Positions 1-8,743 of a stretch of DNA of 64,000 nucleotides are shown here, piece after piece. Within the stretch, counting starts at the first letter, position 1. Each line of letters starts with the position of its first letter. Below the pieces are notes generated by a model that ran no database searches, was not told the origin of the DNA, and was given only the letters and a program-made list of their open reading frames with translations. Made by a program: the position numbers and the translations under genes. The stretch covers positions 2,294,001 to 2,358,000 of the forward strand of contig NZ_VFPH01000002.1 of the NCBI RefSeq assembly GCF_006717045.1, given 5' to 3'. This DNA is from Pseudonocardia cypriaca. GTDB lineage: Bacteria > Actinomycetota > Actinomycetes > Mycobacteriales > Pseudonocardiaceae.

Positions 1-445
1 TCGCGACGCGCTGCTGCTCACCGCCGGACAGCTCGTGCGGCATGCGGTCGGCCTTGCCGGTGAGCCCGACGAGGTCCAGCACCTCGGGCACGACCTTGCT
101 CACGGTGTTGCGCGACTTGCCGATCACCTCGAGCGCGAAGGCGACGTTCTCGCCGACGGTCTTGTTCGGCAGCAGCCGGAAGTCCTGGAACACGCACCCG
201 ATGCGCTGGCGCAGCTTGGGTACGCGGCGCCGCGGGATCTTCGCGACGTTCATGTCGGACACGAAGATGTCGCCCTTCGTGGGCACGTCCTCGCGCAGCA
301 ACAGTCTCAGGAACGTCGACTTGCCCGAGCCGGACGGGCCGATGAGGAAGACGAACTCGCCCTTCTCCACCGACATCGACACCCGGTCGAGAGCCGGGCG
401 CGTCGAGGTCTTGTACAGCTTGGTGACGCGTTCCAGGCGGATCAC
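1..445 (-). CDS. ftsE: Cell division ATP-binding protein FtsE (3' end cut by window edge)
   Basis: About 148 N-terminal residues of the ATPase that pairs with FtsX at the division site and couples ATP hydrolysis to peptidoglycan hydrolase activation. Visible are the GTG start (VIRLERVTKLY), a Walker A motif GPSGSGKST near residue 40, a Q-loop (VFQDFRLLPN) typical of FtsE, and the signature LSGGEQQRVA just before the edge. Walker B and the C-terminus lie outside the window. FtsX would be expected downstream, beyond position 1. The neighbouring prfB, 58 bases upstream on the same strand, reproduces the usual actinobacterial prfB-ftsE-ftsX order. Confidence 0.95.
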   Translation of the reverse strand, partial: MIRLERVTKLYKTSTRPALDRVSMSVEKGEFVFLIGPSGSGKSTFLRLLLREDVPTKGDIFVSDMNVAKIPRRRVPKLRQRIGCVFQDFRLLPNKTVGENVAFALEVIGKSRNTVSKVVPEVLDLVGLTGKADRMPHELSGGEQQRVA

Positions 446-503
446 GACGCGGAAGGTTACTCGTGGGTCGGTCCCACCCCGGGAACCGACCCGCCCAGGC
501 GGC

Positions 504-1613
504 CTAGGCGTCGGCGGTGGCCTGGCTGCGGCGCCAGCGGATGCCGGCCTCGATGAAGCCGTCGATGTCGCCGTCGAGCACGGCCGACGGGTTGCCGACC
601 TCGTGCTCGGTGCGCAGGTCCTTGACCATCTGGTACGGGTGCAGCACGTAGGAGCGCATCTGGTTGCCCCAGGACGAGCCGGCGTCCTTGAGCTCGTTCA
701 TCGCCGCCTTCTCCTCCTTGCGGCGGCGCTCCAGCAGACGCGACTGCAGCACGCGCATGGCGGCGGCCCGGTTCTGGATCTGCGACTTCTCGTTCTGGCA
801 GGACACCACGATGCCGGTGGGCAGGTGGGTGATCCGCACGGCGGAGTCGGTGGTGTTGACGCTCTGCCCGCCGGGGCCCGACGAGCGGAACACGTCGATC
901 CGGATCTCGTTCTCCGGGATGTCGACGTGGTCGGTGGTCTCGGTGACCGGCAGGACCTCGACGCCCGCGAACGACGTCTGCCGCCGGCCCTGGTTGTCGA
1001 ACGGCGAGATGCGCACGAGCCGGTGGGTGCCCTGCTCGACGGAGAGGGTGCCGTAGGCGAACGGCGCGTGCACCTGGAACGTGGCGGACCTGATCCCCGC
1101 CTCCTCTGCGTAGGAGGTGTCGAGGACGTCGACCGAGTAGTCGTGCCGCTCGGCCCAGCGCAGGTACATCCGCATGAGCATCTCGGCGAAGTCGGCGGCG
1201 TCCACCCCGCCCGCCTCGGAGCGGATCGTCACCAGCGCCTCGCGCGGGTCGTACTCGCCGGACAGCAGGGTGCGCACCTCGAGCGAGGCGATCTCCTCGC
1301 GCAGCTTGGCCCGCTCGGCGTCGGCGTCGGCGACGGCGGACTGGTCACCCTCGTCCTCGGCCAGCTCGTAGAGCACCGGCAGGTCCTCGAGGCGGCGCCG
1401 CAGGTCGTCGAGGCGGCGCAGCTCGCCCTGGGCGTGGGCGAGGCGGCTCGTGACGCGCTGGGCCTCCTCCGTGTTGTCCCAGAGGTCGGGCTGCCCGGCC
1501 TGGTCGGAGAGGTCGGCGATCTCGGCGCGCAGCGCGGGCAGGTCGGTGACCGCCTCGATGTTCTCCAGGGTGGCGGAGAGGTCCTTGAGGTCCGCAGCGA
1601 CGTCGGGGTTCAC
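504..1613 (-). CDS. prfB: Peptide chain release factor 2 (RF2)
   Basis: Releases finished peptides at UGA and UAA codons in the ribosomal A site. The 369-residue protein has the N-terminal helical domain, the RF2-specific SPF anticodon-like tripeptide (RISPFDNQG) and the GGQ catalytic loop (SSGPGGQSVNTTDSAV), followed by the family tail NEKSQIQNR. The reading frame is continuous from MNPDVAADL, so the programmed +1 frameshift at an early in-frame UGA found in many bacterial prfB genes is absent here. It lies directly upstream of ftsE on the same strand and could be co-transcribed with it. Confidence 0.97.
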   Translation of the reverse strand: MNPDVAADLKDLSATLENIEAVTDLPALRAEIADLSDQAGQPDLWDNTEEAQRVTSRLAHAQGELRRLDDLRRRLEDLPVLYELAEDEGDQSAVADADAERAKLREEIASLEVRTLLSGEYDPREALVTIRSEAGGVDAADFAEMLMRMYLRWAERHDYSVDVLDTSYAEEAGIRSATFQVHAPFAYGTLSVEQGTHRLVRISPFDNQGRRQTSFAGVEVLPVTETTDHVDIPENEIRIDVFRSSGPGGQSVNTTDSAVRITHLPTGIVVSCQNEKSQIQNRAAAMRVLQSRLLERRRKEEKAAMNELKDAGSSWGNQMRSYVLHPYQMVKDLRTEHEVGNPSAVLDGDIDGFIEAGIRWRRSQATADA

Positions 1614-1644
1614 AACGCTCCAGGTTACGCGCTACCCCGACCGA

Positions 1645-2157
1645 CTATTCGGGTATGGCGTCGAGGAGCTTCAGCACGGCGCGGACGTGGGCAACCGCGA
1701 AGTCGGCCGCTGCCTTGCGGTACGGGTCGCGCTCACCGCGTGCCGCCGCACGGGCGACCGCGAGCCGCTCGGTGTAGGCCTCCCGGCTGGCGCGTACGAG
1801 CTCGGCCCGCTGCTTCTGGCCGAGCGTGCGGGCGTGCAGCAGGCGCAGCACCAGCGGGCTGCGCAGGCTGTCGGCGCCCCGGCCGGCGGCGAGCCACGCC
1901 CGGAACGCCCGCTTGCCCTGGGCCGTGAGCACGTACTTCTGCGACGCCCGCGGCCCCTGCTCGCCCCGCTCGAGCAGCCCGGCCGCGGCGAGCGCCGGCA
2001 GCTCGCGGTAGACCTGGCTGCGGGTGACGGAGAAGAAGGCGCCGAACCGCTCCCCGGCCGCCGCGACGAGCTGCCCTCCCGACATCGGGCCCTCGTGCAG
2101 AAGGCCGAGCAGCGCGGCGGCGGTGGCGTTCACGGCGGGTGCTCGCGGGGCCGGCAT
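1645..2157 (-). CDS. PadR-family transcriptional regulator
   Basis: A 170-residue DNA-binding protein. The N-terminal winged helix (LLGLLHEGPMSGGQLVAAAGERFGAF followed by TRSQVYRELPALAAAGLLERG) is the PadR pattern. A helical C-terminal dimerisation region is rich in Arg and Ala. I chose the ATG at 2157 (MPAPRAPAV); a GTG at 2133 is a possible alternative, and the longer open frame upstream has no family similarity. It diverges from the peptide importer operon across about 200 bases, so control of that operon is possible but unproven. Its ligand is unknown. Confidence 0.85.
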   Translation of the reverse strand: MPAPRAPAVNATAAALLGLLHEGPMSGGQLVAAAGERFGAFFSVTRSQVYRELPALAAAGLLERGEQGPRASQKYVLTAQGKRAFRAWLAAGRGADSLRSPLVLRLLHARTLGQKQRAELVRASREAYTERLAVARAAARGERDPYRKAAADFAVAHVRAVLKLLDAIPE

Positions 2158-2357
2158 GCGGGCCACCGTGCCATCCGGGGCCGCGGATCGCCACGGCTGC
2201 GCCACCTCGCACGCAGACACCCGAGAGCCCTCCCGTGGTATCGCGCGATCGGCGGGATTACGCTCCCGCGAACATCCGGTACGGGCGACGACGTGCGGTG
2301 GGGCCACCGCGTCGTGCAGCCCGGTCTGCCGCACGGGAGAGAGCGAGCCCGGTCCAC

Positions 2358-3347
2358 GTGTCGCGTTACCTGCTGAGGAAGACGATCGGCTGGCTGGCGA
2401 TGATCGTCATCGCCACCAACCTGACGTACTTCCTCGCGAACGCGTTCCTGGACCCGCGCGCCAACTACCTGCAGCTGCGGCCGCCGCGGAGCCCGGAGCA
2501 GATCGATCGCTCGCTCGCGCAGTACAACCTGAGCCCCGAGACACCGCTGCTCGAGCGGTGGTGGCACTGGTTCACCGGCATCGTCCTGCACTGGGACTGG
2601 GGGTCCTCCCCCGTCGGCGAGAGCGTCAACGAGCAGATCGCGTTCCGCATCGGCGTCAGCGCGCAGCTCGTCCTCTGCTCGCTGATCCTGTCCACCGTGA
2701 TCGGCATCTCGCTGGGCGTGTACACGGCCGCGCGCCAGTACCGGTCCGCCGACCGGTTCCTGCAGGCGCTGTCGGTGATCACGCTGAACATCCCGACCGT
2801 CGTGGCGGCGCTCGTCGTCGTGCTGCTCGCGATCTCGCTGAACCAGTCGCTCGGCACGACCCTGCTCTACGTCGCTGGCGCGCAGTCCCCGACCGTCACG
2901 GGGTTCTGGCCGCTCGTCGTGGACCGGATCCAGCACCTCGTGCTGCCGACGATCTCGCTGACCGTGATCAGCTACGCCGGCTACCACCTGCTGCAGCGCT
3001 CGCTGCTGCTCGACACCATCAACTCCGACTACGTGCGGATGGCGCGGGCGAAGGGGCTCACCCGCCGGGCGGCGATCCGCCGGCACGGGCTGCGGACCTC
3101 GTTGATCCCGGTCGCCACGTCGATCGCGTTCGCGGTGCCCGCGCTGTTCACCGGGGCCGTGATCACCGAGACGATCTTCGCCTGGCAGGGCATGGGCCAG
3201 TACTTCACCGCGACGATCAGCAAGAACGACATCCACGGCGCGGTCGCCGTCGCCGCGTTCGGCGCGCTGATGACGGCGATCGGCGCGATCCTGGCCGACA
3301 TCACCGTGGTGGCGCTCGACCCGAGAGTGCGGGTGACCGGCTCATGA
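2358..3347 (+). CDS. Peptide/nickel-type ABC transporter permease (DppB-like)
   Basis: First membrane subunit of an oligopeptide-family (family 5 binding-protein) importer, 329 residues. It has an N-terminal membrane helix, a large periplasmic loop (residues about 35-105) and a C-terminal permease core with the coupling-helix motif YVRMARAKGLTRRAAIRRHGL that contacts the ATPase. Start GTG at 2358 (VSRYLLRKTIGW) matches the usual DppB beginning and follows a GGGAGAGAG stretch about 15 bases upstream. The stop overlaps the next gene by four bases (ATGA), showing translational coupling in the operon running to the binding protein at 8038. Confidence 0.93.
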   Translation: MSRYLLRKTIGWLAMIVIATNLTYFLANAFLDPRANYLQLRPPRSPEQIDRSLAQYNLSPETPLLERWWHWFTGIVLHWDWGSSPVGESVNEQIAFRIGVSAQLVLCSLILSTVIGISLGVYTAARQYRSADRFLQALSVITLNIPTVVAALVVVLLAISLNQSLGTTLLYVAGAQSPTVTGFWPLVVDRIQHLVLPTISLTVISYAGYHLLQRSLLLDTINSDYVRMARAKGLTRRAAIRRHGLRTSLIPVATSIAFAVPALFTGAVITETIFAWQGMGQYFTATISKNDIHGAVAVAAFGALMTAIGAILADITVVALDPRVRVTGS

Positions 3348-4282
3348 CCGCGAACATCCCCGGGCTGGAACCGGTCGTCCAGGACGTGGTGCTGCCGGAG
3401 GAGGAGCCCGCCGCGCGCCGGGGCAGGCGCCTGAGCAGGCGCCGCCTCTACCTGCGCCGCTTCCTGCGCAACAAGGGCGCCGTGGCCGGGCTGGTGATCC
3501 TCGCCCTGCTGGCGCTGTTCGCGATGGTGGGCGGCCTGCTCACCAGCTACACCTACAGCGACGTCGACTTCACCAGCCTCGCGGAGGCCCCGTCGCCCGA
3601 GCACATCTTCGGGACGAACGCCGCAGGCAACGACACCTACGCGCAGGCGGTGCACGGCCTGCAACGATCGCTGGTCATCGCGCTCACGGTGTCGCTGCTG
3701 ACCACGGTGATCTCGGCGGTCGTCGGCTGCACCGCGGCGTACTTCGGCGGGCGGGTCGAGCAGGTCGTGCTCGGGATCGTGCACTTCCTGCTGGTGGTGC
3801 CCTCGTTCCTGATCCTCGCGCTGGTCTCCCAGCGGGCGGGTGGCGACTGGCGCGCGCTGATCGTCGTGCTGACCGTCTTCGGCTGGATGTACAACGCCCG
3901 GGTCGTCTGGTCGCTCGCCACGTCGCTGCGGGAGCGCGAGTACGTGCTGGCGGCGCGGTTCATGGGCGTCGGCCCGTTCCGGATCGTGTTCCGCCACCTG
4001 ATCCCGAACATCGGGTCGTTGCTGATCATCACGTTCACGATCGGCGTGGTCGCGACGGTGCAGGGCGAGACCGCCCTGTCGTTCATCGGGTTCGGGGTGC
4101 AGCTGCCCGACGTGTCGCTCGGGACCATGCTCAGCGACGGCGCCACCACCGTCACCAGCGCGCCGTGGCTGTTCTACGCGCCGGCGGCGCTCGTCACGCT
4201 CCTCACCGTCTCGATGGCGCTGATCGGGGACGGGCTGCGCGACGCGCTCGACCCGACCTCGCGGTCGGGGGGCCGGGCGTGA
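3344..4282 (+). CDS. Peptide/nickel-type ABC transporter permease (DppC-like)
   Basis: Second permease of the importer, 312 residues. A charged cytoplasmic N-terminus (about 45 residues, Arg-rich) precedes the first helix (GLVILALLALFAMVGGLL). A short external segment contains FGTNAAGNDTYAQ, the usual DppC motif. Five more helices follow, with the coupling motif EYVLAARFMGVGPFRIVFRH. ATG at 3344 overlaps the stop of the first permease, and its own TGA overlaps the GTG of the ATPase gene. With two different permeases the transporter is a heterodimer of the Dpp/Opp architecture. The substrate cannot be read from sequence; peptides, nickel chelates or sugars-peptides are all known for the family. 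Confidence 0.93.
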   Translation: MTANIPGLEPVVQDVVLPEEEPAARRGRRLSRRRLYLRRFLRNKGAVAGLVILALLALFAMVGGLLTSYTYSDVDFTSLAEAPSPEHIFGTNAAGNDTYAQAVHGLQRSLVIALTVSLLTTVISAVVGCTAAYFGGRVEQVVLGIVHFLLVVPSFLILALVSQRAGGDWRALIVVLTVFGWMYNARVVWSLATSLREREYVLAARFMGVGPFRIVFRHLIPNIGSLLIITFTIGVVATVQGETALSFIGFGVQLPDVSLGTMLSDGATTVTSAPWLFYAPAALVTLLTVSMALIGDGLRDALDPTSRSGGRA

Positions 4283-6333
4283 CCGCGCCGGTCCTGTCGA
4301 TCCGCGACCTGCGGGTGTCGTTCCCGTCGGAGGCGGGGCTGGTGGAGGCCGTCCGCGGCGTCGACGTCGACCTGCACCCCGGGCGGACGCTCGGCATCGT
4401 GGGCGAGTCGGGGTCCGGGAAGTCGGTCACGTCGCTGGCCGTCATGGGGCTGCTGCCGGAGTACGCCGCCGTGTCGGGCTCGGTGACGCTGGGCGGCCGT
4501 GAGCTGCTCGGCCTCGCCGACGACGAGATGTCGGCGATCCGCGGCCGCGACATCGGCATGGTCTTCCAGGACCCGATGTCCTCGCTGACGCCGATCTTCA
4601 GCGTGGGCAGCCAGATCGTCGAGGCACTGCAGATCCACCAGGACATCGGCCGCGACGCCGCCTGGAAGCGGGCCGTGGAGCTGCTCGACCTCGTCGGCAT
4701 CCCCCGGGCCGCGGAGCGGGCGCGCTCGTTCCCGCACGAGTTCTCCGGCGGCATGCGCCAGCGGGTCGTGATCGCGATCGCCATCGCCAACGACCCCCGC
4801 CTGATCATCGCGGACGAGCCCACCACCGCCCTCGACGTCACCGTGCAGGCCCAGATCCTCGACGTCCTCGCGCTCGCGCAGGCCGAGACGGGCGCCGCGC
4901 TGATCCTCGTGACGCACGACCTGGGCGTGGTCGCGGGCACGGCCGACGACGTGGTGGTAATGTACGCGGGCCGGCCGGTGGAGACCGCGCCGGCGGTCGA
5001 GCTGTTCGCCGAGCCGCGCATGCCGTACACGATCGGCCTGCTCGGCGCCGTGCCCCGGGTCGACGTCGCGGGCGGCGGACCGCTGGTGCCGATCGCCGGG
5101 AGCCCACCGTCGATGATCGGCCTCCCGGCCGGTTGCCCGTTCCGGCCGCGCTGCCCGGTGGCGGTCCCCGCGTGCGCCGAGACCGAGCCGCTGCTCCTGG
5201 ACGTGGGCGGCGACGGGCACGGCGCGGCGTGCATCCGCGCCGGCGAGATCGAGGACGGGCGGATCGACGGTGCCGCCGTCTACCCGGTCGGAGCTCCCGC
5301 GCCCGCCCCCTTGGCCGCCGTTCCGCGGGAGCAGCGGGCGAACGTGCTCGAGCTGTCCGGGGTCGGCAAGACCTTCCCGCTCCGCAAGGGCACCGTCCTG
5401 AAGCGCACGGTCGGCGCGGTGCGGGCGGTGGCCGAGGTGGACCTCGACATCCGCGAGGGCGAGACGCTCGGGCTCGTCGGGGAGTCGGGGTGCGGGAAGA
5501 CCACCACCCTGCTCGAGATCATGAAGCTGCGGCGGCCGGAGAGCGGGAGCATCCGCGTCGCAGGGGTCGACGTGGCCGGGATCGGCGGCCGCGGCGAGGA
5601 TCGCGAGCTGCGCCGCAAGCTGCAGATGGTGTTCCAGGACCCGATGGGCGCCCTCGACCCCCGCATGACCGTCGCCGACATCCTCGCCGAGCCGCTGACC
5701 GCGATCAACGGCTCGGACCGCGCGTCGATCGACGCGCGCATCGACGAGCTCATGACGCTCGTCGGGCTCGACCCGGACCACAGCGACCGCTTCCCGGCCG
5801 CGTTCTCCGGCGGCCAGCGCCAGCGCATCGGCATCGCTCGCGCGCTCGCCACCAACCCGGCGCTCGTCGTGCTCGACGAACCCGTCTCGGCCCTGGACGT
5901 CTCCATCCAGGCCGGTGTGATCAACCTCCTGAACGAGCTGAAGGCGCGGCTCGGGCTCGCCTACCTGTTCGTCGCGCACGACCTGGCCGTCGTGCGGCAC
6001 ATCTCGGACCGCGTCGCCGTGATGTACCTGGGCCGGATCGTCGAGATCGGGTCCGTCGACGACCTGTTCGAAGACCCCCGGCACCCGTACACCCAGGCAC
6101 TCCTGTCAGCGGTTCCGGTGCCCGACCCCGAGGTCGAGCGCCGCCGCGAGCGGGTGGTCCTGCGCGGCGACCTGCCGAGCCCCACCGATCCCGTCCCCGG
6201 ATGTGCTTTCGTGTCGCGGTGCCCGCTGCACGTGACGCTCGATCCCGACCGGCGCGCCCGCTGCCTCGGCGAGCGGCCCGCGCTCACCGGCCCAGACCGG
6301 TCGGACCACCGCAATGCCTGCCACTTCCGCTGA
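4279..6333 (+). CDS. Fused double ABC ATPase (DppD-DppF type)
   Basis: Energises the importer. One 684-residue polypeptide joins two complete ATPase modules that are separate DppD and DppF proteins in many bacteria. Module 1 has Walker A GESGSGKS (residues 42-49), signature FSGGMRQR, Walker B LIIADEPTTALD and an oligopeptide C-terminal motif GCPFRPRCP. Module 2 has Walker A GESGCGKTT near residue 400, signature FSGGQRQR, Walker B LVVLDEPVSALD and a second Cys motif near the C-terminus. All catalytic residues appear intact in both halves. The GTG start at 4279 overlaps the preceding TGA (GTGA). Fusions of this type are common in actinobacteria. Confidence 0.95.
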   Translation: MTAPVLSIRDLRVSFPSEAGLVEAVRGVDVDLHPGRTLGIVGESGSGKSVTSLAVMGLLPEYAAVSGSVTLGGRELLGLADDEMSAIRGRDIGMVFQDPMSSLTPIFSVGSQIVEALQIHQDIGRDAAWKRAVELLDLVGIPRAAERARSFPHEFSGGMRQRVVIAIAIANDPRLIIADEPTTALDVTVQAQILDVLALAQAETGAALILVTHDLGVVAGTADDVVVMYAGRPVETAPAVELFAEPRMPYTIGLLGAVPRVDVAGGGPLVPIAGSPPSMIGLPAGCPFRPRCPVAVPACAETEPLLLDVGGDGHGAACIRAGEIEDGRIDGAAVYPVGAPAPAPLAAVPREQRANVLELSGVGKTFPLRKGTVLKRTVGAVRAVAEVDLDIREGETLGLVGESGCGKTTTLLEIMKLRRPESGSIRVAGVDVAGIGGRGEDRELRRKLQMVFQDPMGALDPRMTVADILAEPLTAINGSDRASIDARIDELMTLVGLDPDHSDRFPAAFSGGQRQRIGIARALATNPALVVLDEPVSALDVSIQAGVINLLNELKARLGLAYLFVAHDLAVVRHISDRVAVMYLGRIVEIGSVDDLFEDPRHPYTQALLSAVPVPDPEVERRRERVVLRGDLPSPTDPVPGCAFVSRCPLHVTLDPDRRARCLGERPALTGPDRSDHRNACHFR

Positions 6334-6355
6334 TGCCACGCGAGGGAAGACCGTG

Positions 6356-8038
6356 ATGATCTCGATGAAGAGGACGGCGGCGGCCGGGGTGGCCGTCGTG
6401 CTGTCGGTCGTGCTCGCCGCCTGTGGCGGCGCGCCTGCGAACACCGGTCCCGTCGACACGGCGGAGTCGCTGGCCGACAAGTCGTCGTTCAACCCGCAGC
6501 CCTACGAGAACCTCCGCGACGGTGGCACGCTCACCACCGCGCTCCCGGAGATCTCGCCCCAGATGAACGTCTGGCAGACCGACACCACCTTGTACTCGCG
6601 CAACGTCTGGAACTGGTACAACCCGCTGCTGACCACGTTCACCGCCGACGGCGACGCGGTGTACAACCCGGACTACCTGACCGACGTGAAGCAGGAGACC
6701 GTCGACGGGAACACCCGGGTCACCTACACGATCAACCCGAAGGCCACCTACAACGACGGCACGCCCATCGACTGGACCTCGTTCGAGGCAGCCTGGAAGT
6801 CGAGCAACGGCTCGGACCCCGCCTACCTCCCGGCCAGCACCGACGGGTACGACCGGATCACCTCCGTGACCCGTGGCGCGGACGACCGGCAGGCCGTCGT
6901 GACGTTCGCAGGCGTCAACCTGTGGTGGCAGGGCCTGTTCAACAACCTGATCCACCCCAAGGCGCTCGACCCCACCGTGTTCAACCAGGGCTACGTCAAC
7001 ACGCCGCACGCGGAGTGGGGGGCGGGGCCGTACACGCTCCAGAAGTTCGACCCGCAGAACGGCGCGGTCGTCTTCGAGCGCAACCCGAAGTGGTGGGGCA
7101 AGCCGGGCAAGCTCGACACCCGCACGTTCCTGCAGATGGACACGGTCGCCGCCGTGAACGCGTTCCGCAACGGCCAGCTGGACGCGGTCGCCGCCAACGG
7201 TAAGGACCAGCTCGCGCAAGTCACCGGCGTGCCGGGCACCGAGATCCGCAAGGGTCCCACGCTGCAGCTCAACTTCTTCACGCTGAACGGCCAGAGCCCG
7301 ATCCTGTCCGACCCGCAGGTCCGCAAGGCGATCTTGGAGTCCATCGACCGCAGGCAGATCGCCGAGTTCCACTTCCAGGGCCTGAACTACTCGGCCGAGC
7401 CGGCCGGCTCGATGAACTTGCTGCCATTCCAGAAGGGCTACACCGACACCTTCAGCAAGGTGATCCGGTACGACCCCGAGCAGGCCAAGCGCGACCTCGA
7501 CGCCGCCGGCTGGACCGTCGGCGCCGACGGCATCCGGGAGAAGAACGGGCAGCGGCTCCAGATCACCTACGTCAACACCGGAGACAACGCCGTCGGCAAG
7601 GCGGTGGCGGGCGGCACGGCGGCGATGCTCAAGAACGTCGGCGTCCAGATGGACATCCGCCAGGTCCCGACCTCGGACTTCTCGAAGATCGTCACGGGCC
7701 GGGAGTTCGACGTGTTCTACTCGGGCGTCTCGCAGGGCGACCCCTACGGCATCGCCTACATCTGCCAGCTCTACTGCTCCGACTCGCAGCTGATCCGGTC
7801 CGGGGTGCACGACCCGAAGAACGACGCGCTGATCCGCTCGGTGAACACCCTGCCCACACCGGAGGAGCAGTACGCGAAGGCCGCCGAGGCGGAGACCGCC
7901 GCCTTCGCGACGTACGGGTTCATGCCGACCGTGAACCTGGTGGGGATCTACGCGGTGAAGACCGGACTCGCGAACTCCGGCGCCGGGCGGTACTTCTCCA
8001 CCTCCCCGGAGAACATCGGCTGGCAGAAGCAGGGCTGA
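6356..8038 (+). CDS. ABC transporter substrate-binding lipoprotein, family 5
   Basis: Captures the substrate outside the membrane and delivers it to the permeases encoded upstream. The 560-residue protein starts with a lipoprotein signal: charged MISMKRT, a hydrophobic stretch, and lipobox LAAC with the acylated Cys at residue 23. Mature sequence shows the SBP family 5 pattern (WYNPLLTTFTADGDAVYNPDYL; TYTINPKATYNDGTPIDW). The ATG at 6356 follows GAGGGA at a good distance, whereas the upstream ATG at 6314 lies inside the ATPase gene. It is the last gene of the importer operon and is followed by a strong inverted repeat. Confidence 0.93.
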   Translation: MISMKRTAAAGVAVVLSVVLAACGGAPANTGPVDTAESLADKSSFNPQPYENLRDGGTLTTALPEISPQMNVWQTDTTLYSRNVWNWYNPLLTTFTADGDAVYNPDYLTDVKQETVDGNTRVTYTINPKATYNDGTPIDWTSFEAAWKSSNGSDPAYLPASTDGYDRITSVTRGADDRQAVVTFAGVNLWWQGLFNNLIHPKALDPTVFNQGYVNTPHAEWGAGPYTLQKFDPQNGAVVFERNPKWWGKPGKLDTRTFLQMDTVAAVNAFRNGQLDAVAANGKDQLAQVTGVPGTEIRKGPTLQLNFFTLNGQSPILSDPQVRKAILESIDRRQIAEFHFQGLNYSAEPAGSMNLLPFQKGYTDTFSKVIRYDPEQAKRDLDAAGWTVGADGIREKNGQRLQITYVNTGDNAVGKAVAGGTAAMLKNVGVQMDIRQVPTSDFSKIVTGREFDVFYSGVSQGDPYGIAYICQLYCSDSQLIRSGVHDPKNDALIRSVNTLPTPEEQYAKAAEAETAAFATYGFMPTVNLVGIYAVKTGLANSGAGRYFSTSPENIGWQKQG

Positions 8039-8057
8039 CAGGCCCCGCACAGCCACG

Positions 8058-8090
8058 GGTGGTCGAGCAGGGCAGCCCTGCTCGACCACC
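8058..8090. terminator. Near-perfect inverted repeat, probable bidirectional terminator
   Basis: A 16-base arm (GGTGGTCGAGCAGGGC) is followed after one base by its exact reverse complement. It sits between the importer operon (plus strand, ends 8038) and a convergent minus-strand gene ending at 8105. There is no U-tract, which is common for GC-rich actinobacterial terminators. Confidence 0.65.
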
Positions 8091-8104
8091 GGGAGGTCGA
8101 GGGC

Positions 8105-8545
8105 TCAGGCGCGGTCGAAGGTGAGGTCGAAGTCCTTGCGCCAGGTCTCGCCCTGGTCCTCGGACGCCTCCCAGCGACCGCTGATCCGGTTCTCCTCGAC
8201 GTCGCCGGTGAACCGCTGGTGGAAGTCCGGGTCCTCGCGGGTCATGGTCCAGTGCCCGGCGTCGAAGGTCATGGCGAACTCGCGGCAGACGCCGCGGTCG
8301 TCGTGGTAGAGGGCGACGAACCGGTCGTTCGGGTCGCTGCGCCCAACCACCAGGCGCATCTCGGAATGCGCGTGGCCGCCCCCGCCGAACTCCGTCCGCA
8401 CGACCAGGAACGACTCGCCGAGCCACTCGATGGTGGTCCTACCGGGCACCTCGGTGCCCGGCGGTTCGAGGAACCACGCGTCCGACAGCGTTGTCGTCCA
8501 TTCGCCGACGAGACCGCCCAGCTTCTCGAGCTCGGTGTTCCGCAT
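8105..8545 (-). CDS. Small lipocalin-like protein (DUF1579-type)
   Basis: A 146-residue soluble protein with no signal peptide or membrane segment. The sequence is beta-rich with Trp and Gly-Glu-Trp positions (LGGLVGEWTTTLSDAW; ITGRWEASEDQGETW-like end), resembling DUF1579/lipocalin-fold proteins that bind small ligands. The function is unknown. ATG at 8545 is preceded by GGAGG seven bases upstream, so the longer open frame continuing to 8908 is not translated. It converges with the importer operon and lies downstream of a palindromic element and the ABC exporter genes on the same strand. Confidence 0.75.
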   Translation of the reverse strand: MRNTELEKLGGLVGEWTTTLSDAWFLEPPGTEVPGRTTIEWLGESFLVVRTEFGGGGHAHSEMRLVVGRSDPNDRFVALYHDDRGVCREFAMTFDAGHWTMTREDPDFHQRFTGDVEENRISGRWEASEDQGETWRKDFDLTFDRA

Positions 8546-8573
8546 CGATCCTCCGATCGGTCCGCCCTCTGCC

Positions 8574-8743
8574 CCTAGGAGGGTCCTGAACAATTCAGGC
8601 CGTAGCGAGCGGCGTCCAGGTGGTGTCGTCGCAAGGCGGACGATCGGGCCGATACCGCTGTTGTATCGGTGCGATCGTCCGCCTTGCGAGGGCGCCGCCT
8701 GGGCGCCGCGCAGTAGGTCTGAGTTGTTCAGGGCGCTCCTAGG
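8574..8743. repeat. CTAG-bounded 170-bp palindromic element (copy A)
   Basis: An imperfect palindrome of two arms of about 83 bases with ends CCTAGG and a centre at 8659 (ATACCGCTGTTGTAT at 8652-8666). Left and right arms pair over most of their length, including GCAAGGCGGACGATCG (8631-8646) and its complement. The right-hand CTAG gives the TAG stop of the ABC permease gene. Size, central core and end type match elements at 18770 and 36442, although the arm sequence is more diverged. No coding capacity and no transposase is seen. Confidence 0.85.

Noticed and set aside
6284..8089. 601-codon open frame opposite the substrate-binding protein
   Set aside because: Shadow of the lipoprotein gene, which has a signal peptide, ribosome binding site and family matches.
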